A program made the position numbers and the translations under genes. From Chloroflexota bacterium (GTDB lineage: Bacteria > Chloroflexota > UBA6077): DNA of 8,094 bases. Within the stretch, counting starts at the first letter, position 1; each line of letters starts with the position of its first letter. The notes below the pieces were generated by a model. That model saw only the letters and a list, made by a program, of their open reading frames with translations. It was not told the DNA's origin and did not search any database. Positions 1-4,581 of the stretch are shown in pieces. The DNA is taken from assembly GCA_023380955.1 (NCBI GenBank), contig JAMCTB010000119.1, positions 1-8,094 of the forward strand, in the 5' to 3' direction.

Positions 1-873
1 GCCGTCTGCCAGTTGAAGGTCCCGCCGGCCGACGACCCGGAGTGCTGCTTGCTCCACAGCACCCAGGCGGAGAAGATCCCGTAGAAGAGGGTCTGCACGA
101 GGGTCGAGCGGAAGAAGTGCTCGCCCCTCCGTCCCTGGAACTCCATCCCCAGACCTTCTTCCAGCGCTTCCCGGACAGCAGCCAGGGCCTCAGGCCCGGC
201 CGCGTCGACCCGAGCCCTCGCCTCTCGAGCGTAGGAGGCCAGGAACCAGGCCACGTCCCTGGGGGTTGCCAGGGGAGCGGCGTGGAGCATCACCCGTCTC
301 AAGAACTCCTCGAAGGATGCACCCTGTTCCCGGGCCAGCCTGCCCGGGTGGGCAGCCGCTGCCCAGAAAGCAGCCTCGCTCTCCGCCAAACGGTAGCTTT
401 CCCTCTTTACGGGCCGTCCCTCCCCGTCCTGGCCGACGAAGACGAAGTCCCGATAGTTGGTGACCAGCAGCTGGCGATACTTCTCCCAGTACCTGGAGAC
501 CTGGCTGCCGTCGGCGGTGAGCCAGGCATCCTCACCCACCGACTTGACCTCGATCGCCCCGCGCGCGGGGATCTGGCTGCTTGAAGTGCTCCTGCGCCGA
601 CTGGCTCATCTCGATCGCCCCGCGCGCGGGGATCTGGCCCAGCAGGGGCTCTCCCTCGCCCTTCTTGAACTGGTCGGGGGTGAAGAGCCCACCGTCCGGT
701 ATGCCCGCCCCCTGGTTCTTGAGGGTCATGATGCAGCGGACCTTCGGCTTGAGGCTCTGGCCGACGGCGTTGAGAAGCTCTGCCAGGGGAACGTAGTAGG
801 AGGTCTCTGGAACCCCCGCGCCGGAGGCGCATATCAATCGCAGCTCGCGGATGTAGGCCTCAAGCAGCTCCAT
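1..873 (-). pseudogene. Type ISP-like restriction-modification protein, N-terminal part, frameshifted and cut by the window edge
   Basis: Large single-chain restriction-modification enzymes of this kind carry an N-terminal Mrr-like PD-(D/E)XK nuclease followed by an adenine-N6 DNA methyltransferase and target recognition region; only the N-terminus is inside the window. The start is ATG at 873-871 with GGAGG at 884-880, six bases upstream. Visible motifs are VPETSYY (21-27), LKPKVRCIMTLKNQGAG (41-57), PDGGLFTPDQF (59-69) and GQIPARGAIE (79-88). After E88 the frame runs into a nonsense tail that stops at 534-532. In another frame the family sequence resumes at 548 with VKSVGEDAWLTADG, then YRQLLVTNYRDFVFVGQDG, RRVMLHAAPLATP, ASYAREARARVDAA and HFFRSTLVQTLFYGIFSAWV, and stays open to position 1. 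The break is a 61-bp insertion (see the repeat entry). Without it about 270 residues read continuously, and D60 with E88-V-K90 would form the nuclease active site. The family call rests on recalled similarity. The insertion could be natural inactivation or an assembly error. Confidence 0.82.
549..638. repeat. 29-bp direct duplication, copies 549-577 and 610-638, with a 32-bp spacer
   Basis: The same 29 bases occur at 549-577 and 610-638, offset by 61 bp, and similarity ends abruptly on both sides. Each copy contains the perfect 14-bp palindrome CCCCGCGCGCGGGG flanked by GATC-type sequence, which can form a very stable hairpin. The 32-bp spacer (578-609) has no counterpart elsewhere in the window that I can see; on the minus strand it would encode MSQSAQEHFKQ. 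Since 61 is not a multiple of three, the insertion frameshifts the host gene. Hairpin-provoked template switching is a plausible origin, and recombination between the copies would restore the frame. Confidence 0.93.
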
Positions 874-993
874 CGGCTCCCTCCGTGCCAGGCGCAGGCG
901 GCAATCGTCCGATCCTGGTCTCGATTCGCTGGTGGTTGCCTACGATACAACTACATGGCTCCGTCGGTCCACCTCCAGCGCACGCGGAACCAC

Positions 994-1021
994 AAAGCGG
1001 CCGCCAATTGGCGGCCACTTT
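994..1021 (-). terminator. Imperfect 28-bp palindrome, possible terminator of the thioesterase unit
   Basis: GGCCGCCAATTGGCGGCC (999-1016) is a perfect 18-bp palindrome. After one C/A mismatch on each side it extends through AAAG (994-997) and CTTT (1018-1021). It lies 50 bp past the thioesterase stop and 121 bp before the restriction gene start, where a rho-independent terminator would be expected. The T-run after the stem on the minus strand is short (GCTTTG), so it is a weak terminator by the usual rules, and the symmetry would work in either direction. An operator for the restriction gene is the main alternative. Confidence 0.45.
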
Positions 1022-1067
1022 ATCTCCGAAGGGTGTCAGGTCATCCCCTCCAACTCGGGGCCCAAGC

Positions 1068-1086
1068 GCATCACTGGAGGTGATGC
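1068..1086 (-). other. Stem-loop spanning the thioesterase stop codon
   Basis: GCATCAC (1068-1074) and GTGATGC (1080-1086) form a perfect 7-bp stem with a 5-base loop. The TGA stop codon of the thioesterase gene (1073-1071) is inside the stem. It may help terminate transcription or protect the mRNA 3' end together with the palindrome about 50 bp further on, but no T-run follows and it could be chance. Confidence 0.3.
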
Positions 1087-1538
1087 CGCTCCCGGCGCTC
1101 TCTCCTGTTTCGGGCCTCCTCCATCCGCCTCCTGTCCTCTTCCGTCTCCGGTATCAACCGGGGGACCTCCATCGGACGGCCGTCCTCGTCCAGCGCGACG
1201 TACACCAGGTTGGCCGTGGCCGTGTGGGTGACCTCGCCGGTGCGCAGGTTCTCGGCCTCCACCCGCACCCCCACCTCCATGGAGGTCCGACCGACACCGT
1301 TGATGGAAGCCCTCAGGGTCACCAGGTCACCTACGTAGACCGCGTGAAGGAAACTCATCTCGTCGATGCGGGCCGTCACGACGTGCTGCCGGCAGTGGCG
1401 CACTGCCACCACTCCGCCGACGGTGTCCACCAGCTTCATGATGGTGCCCCCATGCACGTTGCCCGAGGGATTAGCGTCGGTGGGCAGCATCAACTGGCTG
1501 ACGACGGTGGCGGAATCGCTAACCTTCCGTCCTTCCAT
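1071..1538 (-). CDS. Acyl-CoA thioesterase, hotdog fold (YciA/BACH-like)
   Basis: This 155-residue protein is predicted to hydrolyse acyl-CoA thioesters to free fatty acid and CoA in the cytoplasm, probably as an oligomer of hotdog subunits. The family signature is near the N-terminus: QLMLPTDANPSGNVHGGTIM (15-34), with N23, the HGG turn (29-31) and the catalytic-position aspartate D38 in KLVDTVGG. The middle, VTARIDEMSFLHAVYVGDLV, and the later TGEVTHTATANLVYVALDEDG also follow the family. Length matches single-domain members. The C-terminus is charged (EEDRRRMEEARNRRERRERH) and likely helical. I chose ATG 1538-1536 because AGGAG lies at 1548-1544, five bases upstream, and homology starts soon after. 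The in-frame extension to 1619 would be translated from a palindromic repeat. Substrate chain length cannot be read from sequence. The 124-aa gene upstream ends 162 bp away, so this gene may have its own promoter in the interval. Confidence 0.9.
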   Translation of the reverse strand: MEGRKVSDSATVVSQLMLPTDANPSGNVHGGTIMKLVDTVGGVVAVRHCRQHVVTARIDEMSFLHAVYVGDLVTLRASINGVGRTSMEVGVRVEAENLRTGEVTHTATANLVYVALDEDGRPMEVPRLIPETEEDRRRMEEARNRRERRERHHLQ

Positions 1539-1595
1539 CCTCTCTCCTCTTCTCCCCGTCGACCCACCAGTACTCCGCCACGTTGGTTCCGATAC

Positions 1596-1675
1596 GTAGG
1601 GTGGGGCCCTGTGCCCCACCGCCCCCGTGGCGATGGCAGGCCGGCGGCAGGGCAGGGCAGGGCGCCCTGCCCTAC
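1596..1675. repeat. REPIN-like composite inverted repeat, copy 1
   Basis: The 80-bp element opens with GTAGGG (1596) and closes with its complement CCCTAC (1670-1675). The left end is a hairpin, GGTGGGGC (1600-1607), loop CCTGT, GCCCCACC (1613-1620). The right end is a perfect 18-bp palindrome at 1655-1672 (GGGCAGGGC joined to GCCCTGCCC), preceded by a GGGCA-type repetition. About 34 bp of non-palindromic sequence separates the two. A second element with the same layout lies at 2102-2176. Two inverted palindromic units forming one element is the REPIN architecture, but no mobilising transposase is in the window. Confidence 0.75.
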
Positions 1676-1700
1676 ATCTCGAAATCCCGGTGGCGACCCA

Positions 1701-2075
1701 CTAATGGCCCGGCGCCTCCTCCTCAGACTCGTGGGGAGTCAATCCTTCGCCGACGCCGGGAGGCGCCGCGTTCAGTATATCCCATCGGGGGTCGTCTTCC
1801 TGACCGAAGGCGCCCTGGTCGTATGCCTGATCGCCGGCTCCCGCCCGGATCTCCCCGAAGCCGTCGCCGACCAGCTGGGCCCATGCCTCCTCCCCCACGT
1901 CCTCCTGGGCCACGATGTTCGAGTTGGGAGCGACTTGCTCGTCCCCCGTCGCCACGAAAGGCCCGTTCTCGGGGTGGTCGAGATCGAAGTAGGTCTGACC
2001 GGGCACCAGACGGTCGCGTCGACCTCCCCTCAGTCGAGCGGCAGTCGCTCTCTCCGGAGTCTCTCCTTGTGCCAC
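1701..2075 (-). CDS. Unrecognised small acidic protein
   Basis: I do not recognise this 124-residue protein. It is likely real: codon third positions are overwhelmingly G or C across its whole length, and the GTG start (2075-2073) has GGGGAGG at 2090-2084, eight bases from the start. Residues 1-23 are basic (RLRGGRRDRL). A compact-looking segment follows, LVPGQTYFDLDHPENGPFVA (23-42), then GDEQVAPNSNIVAQEDV (44-60) and EEAWAQLVG (62-70). The remainder is low in hydrophobics and acidic, ending HESEEEAPGH. There is no signal peptide, membrane helix or cysteine, so a soluble cytoplasmic protein is expected. It stands alone between two palindromic repeats, 162 bp before the thioesterase start, so cotranscription with that gene is possible but not shown. 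Alternative frames here have poorer composition and start sites. Confidence 0.68.
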   Translation of the reverse strand: MAQGETPERATAARLRGGRRDRLVPGQTYFDLDHPENGPFVATGDEQVAPNSNIVAQEDVGEEAWAQLVGDGFGEIRAGAGDQAYDQGAFGQEDDPRWDILNAAPPGVGEGLTPHESEEEAPGH

Positions 2076-2101
2076 CTTGCCTGCCTCCCCAATTCCGCAC
2101 C

Positions 2102-2176
2102 GTAGGGCGGGGTCTTGTACCCCGCCGCCCGGCGCCAGACGTGCGAGCAGCGGCGGGGGATAAACCCCCGCCCTAC
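2102..2176. repeat. REPIN-like composite inverted repeat, copy 2
   Basis: The 75-bp element has the same design as the one at 1596-1675: GTAGGG at the left end (2102) and CCCTAC at the right (2171-2176). The left hairpin is GGCGGGGT (2106-2113), loop CTTGT, ACCCCGCC (2119-2126). The right hairpin is GGCGGGGG (2152-2159), loop ATAAA, CCCCCGCC (2165-2172). The left loop CTTGT matches CCTGT of copy 1 at four of five bases, and stem substitutions between copies are compensated (T-A replaced by C-G), which suggests selection on folding. The central 25 bp is not alike between copies. Confidence 0.78.
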
Positions 2177-2260
2177 TTCAGGAGCAACGCTCTCAGGGGC
2201 GGGGCAATAACCGTGCCCCTGGCGCCGACGCCGGCGTGGTTCACGGCTGTGGTGACAGTT

Positions 2261-2289
2261 GGTAGGGGCGACTGGCAGTCGCCCCTACC
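2261..2289. repeat. Perfect 29-bp palindrome with GTAGGG/CCCTAC ends
   Basis: Arms GGTAGGGGCGACTG (2261-2274) and CAGTCGCCCCTACC (2276-2289) are exact complements around a single central G. It carries the same GTAGGG terminus as the two composite elements and may be a solitary unit of the same or a related repeat family. It lies 179 bp past the hflC stop and has no T-run, so it is a poor terminator candidate. Confidence 0.75.
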
Positions 2290-2300
2290 ACTAAGGGGGC

Positions 2301-2328
2301 CGGGGCGGCTTATCGGCGAGCCGCCCCG
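2301..2328. repeat. 10-bp stem, 8-base loop inverted repeat downstream of hflC
   Basis: CGGGGCGGCT (2301-2310) pairs perfectly with AGCCGCCCCG (2319-2328) around TATCGGCG. It is the first strong stem-loop after the hflC stop, 140 bp away. On the minus strand it is followed by GCCCCCTTAG rather than a T-run. It could stall or stabilise the 3' end of the hflKC message, or be another interspersed repeat. Confidence 0.55.
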
Positions 2329-2467
2329 ATGCCAAGCTGGGGTTCTCAGGCGGCCTTGCCTGGCCGGTGCTTTGGCCTCGCGCCCTGCCCCATCGCTCTC
2401 GATCGACACTGTGACCGAACCCATGAAGCTGGAATGAAGCTCCGGTGACGGCTCGGCAAGTGCTGCG

Positions 2468-3364
2468 CTACGGGTTGGGTGCCGGCTGCGCTGCCGGCCG
2501 GCCGCTGCTTGTCAGGTAGGCGAACAGCTCCGAGTCTGAAGGGAGCACCAGCGTGTCGCCCGCCCGCAGGATCTTGGAGTAGGACTCCAGCCTCCGCTGG
2601 AAGGAGTAGAACTCCGGGTCCTGTTGCAGCGCCTGGGCGTATATCGCGATGGCCTGGCCCTCTCCATCGCCCCGGGTCTTCTGAGACTCCTCGTAGGCGT
2701 CGGCCAGTATCACCGCTTTCTCGCGGTCGGCTCCCGCCCGGATCTGGGCCGACTGCTCATCTCCTTCCGCCCGGTACCTGTTGGCCTCCCTCGACCGCTC
2801 GGCCTTCATCCTCTCGAAGACGCTGTTTTGAACCTCGCTCGGAAGGTCCGCGCGCTTGATGCGCACGTCCTCCACCTGTATGCCGAAGGAGAGAGCCTGC
2901 CGGGCAGCGTTCCTGGCCACGTTCTCCATGATCTGCTCGCGCCGCTCCGCGATCACCACGTCGAAGGGATAGGAGGCCAGTTCTCGCCTCATTTCCGAGA
3001 AGACGACATCGTCCAACCGCGCCCGCGCCCCAGCCTGGGTGCGGACTGTCACGTAGAAGCGCAGTGGATCGACGATGCGCCAGCGGGTCACGTGGTCCAC
3101 CCGCAGCCGCTTCTTGTCCAGGGTCAGATACTCCTGGACGGCGGCGTCGCTGGAGAGAAGCCGGCGATCCACGTGGTGCACGGCGTTGACGAACGGTATC
3201 TTGACGTAGATCCCCGGCTCGTCCGCCGTGTACTGGTATTCGCCCACCCTGGTGACGATAGCCTGGTTGGTCTCGTCTACGATGAATACACTCTGGGTCG
3301 CTGCGCCGACCAAGACGACTATGACCACCGCCCCTGCGATAAAGACTCTACCTGCTCTGCCCAT
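2468..3364 (-). CDS. hflC: HflC, SPFH/Band 7 membrane protein of the HflKC complex
   Basis: HflC pairs with HflK in a membrane-anchored, outward-facing assembly that surrounds and modulates the FtsH protease. This 298-residue protein has a short basic N-terminus (MGRAGR), one membrane helix (about 7-22) and then the Band 7 domain: QSVFIVDETNQAIVTRVGEY (24-43), EPGIYVKIPFVNAVHHVDRR (49-68) and LTLDKKRLRVDHVTRWRIVDP (80-100). A charged coiled-coil stretch (about 170-235: ERMKAERSREANRYRAEGDE) leads to the HflC-type end EGQAIAIYAQALQQDPEFYS (235-254). The tail is Ala/Pro-rich. I chose ATG 3364-3362 because GGAGG sits at 3374-3370, five bases upstream; the in-frame extension to 3445 is a cysteine-containing shadow of the hflK C-terminus. 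The start overlaps the end of hflK by 17 bp, implying translational coupling. Length is slightly under the roughly 330 residues of the E. coli protein. No ftsH is in the window. Confidence 0.92.
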   Translation of the reverse strand: MGRAGRVFIAGAVVIVVLVGAATQSVFIVDETNQAIVTRVGEYQYTADEPGIYVKIPFVNAVHHVDRRLLSSDAAVQEYLTLDKKRLRVDHVTRWRIVDPLRFYVTVRTQAGARARLDDVVFSEMRRELASYPFDVVIAERREQIMENVARNAARQALSFGIQVEDVRIKRADLPSEVQNSVFERMKAERSREANRYRAEGDEQSAQIRAGADREKAVILADAYEESQKTRGDGEGQAIAIYAQALQQDPEFYSFQRRLESYSKILRAGDTLVLPSDSELFAYLTSSGRPAAQPAPNP

Positions 3365-4388
3365 CGACCCCTCCAGACGTCCGAACTGCCGATCCCGCAT
3401 CCCGCAGAGGCAAGAAGGGCAACGTTCCATTCTGGGTGCCCCCATCGAGGACGATCTTGTCCACCTGGGATAGCACCTTCTCCATGGCCTCCAGGTACAT
3501 CCGCTCCCTGGTTACGTCCGGGGCGGTCTTGTACTCCCGAAGGATGGTCAGGAAACGGTCGCTGTCCCCCCGTGCAAGCCGGATCCGCTCCTCCCGGAAG
3601 GCGGTGGCGGCCTCGATCATCCGGCGCGCCTCCCCACGTGCCTTCGGCAGGATGTCCTCGCGGTAGGCCTGGGCCTCGTTCACCTTGCGTTCTCGATCCT
3701 CCCTGGCCCGGACAACCTCGTGGAAGGCATCGCGCACCTGGTCCGGTGCGTCGGCTACCTGGAGCCTCACGTCCGTCACCTGGATCCCCGTCCGGTAGGT
3801 GTCCAGCAACTGCCCCATGAAGATCCGGGTGTTCTCCTGAACGTCAGCCCGACGCTCGGTAATCACGTCGTCGATCGGCATCTGGCCAACCGCGCTCCGG
3901 AGCGCGACCTCGGTCGTGGTAGCCAGCACGCCATCGGGATCCTCGACGTTGAAGACGAAAGCAGCAGGGTCCTTGACCCGGTACTGGACCAGCAGCCCTA
4001 CCTCGACGATGTTCTCGTCCCGGGTCAACATCAGCGATTCCTCGAGCACCCGCTGAGCGCCCCGCTGCACTCCACCGGTAAGCTGAGCGGAGCGAAAGCC
4101 AATCTCCGTTCGCCGAATGCTCTGAACGTCAACCACGTTCACCTGTTGGATGGGCCAGGGGAGCCGGTAGTTGATGCCCGGACTGGTTATGACCGTCAGC
4201 TTTCCGAGGGTCCGCACCACCCCCTGCTCGCCCGGCTGCACCGGGTACCCGCCTGAGGCCAGCCAGCCGACCAACAGGACGCCCAGGACAACCCAGATCA
4301 GCGCTCTACTCCCCCTGGCCCTTCTGGCAGCGCCGGAGAGGAGCTCTTGAAGCTCCTCCTCCGGCCTTCCGCTCTTCTCGAATGCCAA
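3348..4388 (-). CDS. hflK: HflK, SPFH/Band 7 membrane protein of the HflKC complex
   Basis: HflK is the partner of HflC in the FtsH-regulating complex of the cytoplasmic membrane. In this 346-residue protein a charged N-terminal segment (1-29) precedes a single membrane helix (about 29-46: LIWVVLGVLLVGWLASG). The Band 7 domain then begins with YPVQPGEQGVVRTLGKL (48-64) and SPGINYRLPWPIQQVNVVDV (69-88). The core segment ESLMLTRDENIVEVGLLVQY (117-136), with YRVKDPAAFVFNV, is typical of HflK, as is the helical stretch AREDRERKVNEAQAYREDIL (228-247). The Gly-rich N-terminal region of the longer E. coli protein is absent. The start is TTG at 4388-4386; it is preceded by a full GGAGGTGA (4399-4392), and no ATG follows in frame until about residue 120. 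The gene leads the hflK-hflC pair, and the 193-bp gap upstream should hold its promoter. Confidence 0.92.
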   Translation of the reverse strand: MAFEKSGRPEEELQELLSGAARRARGSRALIWVVLGVLLVGWLASGGYPVQPGEQGVVRTLGKLTVITSPGINYRLPWPIQQVNVVDVQSIRRTEIGFRSAQLTGGVQRGAQRVLEESLMLTRDENIVEVGLLVQYRVKDPAAFVFNVEDPDGVLATTTEVALRSAVGQMPIDDVITERRADVQENTRIFMGQLLDTYRTGIQVTDVRLQVADAPDQVRDAFHEVVRAREDRERKVNEAQAYREDILPKARGEARRMIEAATAFREERIRLARGDSDRFLTILREYKTAPDVTRERMYLEAMEKVLSQVDKIVLDGGTQNGTLPFLPLRDAGSAVRTSGGVDGQSR

Positions 4389-4581
4389 TTGTCACCTCCG
4401 TGACTCACCCACCGAAATCGTCGCGTTGCCCAAACCGGGGCAGGCAACGACCTACCGTTCGACGAGGCTCGCTTCCGAGTGCCTCATCTTGTCCAAGATT
4501 GTGCAGGCGAAGCATGAAGGGCCGATGAAGCCAGCATAACGGAAGAGTGAATTTGAAGGGCGCATGCGTAGATCGGAGTGA
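4389..4581 (-). promoter_or_regulatory. Likely hflKC promoter and leader region with two dyads
   Basis: This gap separates the kinase stop from hflK and is visibly more A/T-rich around 4490-4560 than the flanking genes. Two symmetric elements stand out: ATCTTG-TC-CAAGAT (4486-4499), a compact perfect dyad of operator-like size, and CGTTGCC (4424-4430) with GGCAACG (4443-4449), a 7-bp stem with a 12-base loop that would lie in the hflK leader. I could not find -35/-10 boxes with acceptable spacing, and I see no clear terminator for the kinase gene. Confidence 0.4.
4392..4399 (-). promoter_or_regulatory. Ribosome binding site that fixes the TTG start of hflK
   Basis: The minus strand reads GGAGGTGA from 4399 to 4392, fully complementary to the 3' end of 16S rRNA, followed by CAA and the TTG codon (4388-4386). 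The next in-frame ATG lies deep inside the Band 7 domain, so this site decides the start. Confidence 0.85.

Larger units (their letters stand above)
2076..2467. other. 392-bp intergenic region filled with palindromes
   Basis: Between the hflC stop and the 124-aa gene I find no convincing gene. The region holds the GTAGGG composite element (2102-2176), a perfect 29-bp palindrome (2261-2289), a 10-bp stem-loop (2301-2328), and a short direct repeat TGAAGCT (2423-2429, 2434-2440). The 83-codon reading frame across 2424-2173 on the minus strand runs straight through these palindromes and resembles nothing known to me. Any promoter for the downstream small gene should lie here, but I cannot identify convincing -35/-10 boxes. 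Confidence 0.6.

Noticed and set aside
42..584. A 180-codon open frame on the plus strand at the left edge
   Set aside because: It lies antisense to the restriction protein, whose minus-strand translation reads as a recognisable family sequence.
549..638. CRISPR-like array: a 29-bp repeat with a 32-bp spacer
   Set aside because: The repeat and spacer sizes match CRISPR dimensions, but there are only two copies, they lie inside a coding sequence that encodes a family motif, and no cas genes are present.
407..832. A 141-codon minus-strand frame over the insertion
   Set aside because: It is out of frame with the restriction protein on both sides of the insertion; its Arg/Ser/Pro-rich translation is a shifted reading of the same gene.
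1539..1619. 27-residue N-terminal extension of the thioesterase
   Set aside because: It would be translated from the palindromic repeat at 1596-1675, while a better start with a well-spaced ribosome site is at 1538.
1723..2100. A 125-codon minus-strand frame overlapping the 124-aa gene
   Set aside because: It is rich in Arg/Gly/Ser, has no G/C third-position bias, and is a shifted reading of the better-supported frame at 1701-2075.
885..2105. A 406-codon open frame on the plus strand
   Set aside because: It runs antisense through the thioesterase and the 124-aa gene and across palindromic repeats; its sequence is low-complexity Pro/Arg/Gly-type and resembles no protein family. Such frames are common opposite high-GC genes.
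2173..2424. An 83-codon minus-strand frame after hflC
   Set aside because: It passes through two perfect palindromes, shows no family resemblance and overlaps the end of a repeat element.
2624..3820. A 398-codon open frame on the plus strand
   Set aside because: It is the antisense shadow of hflC and hflK, both of which are unmistakable on the minus strand.
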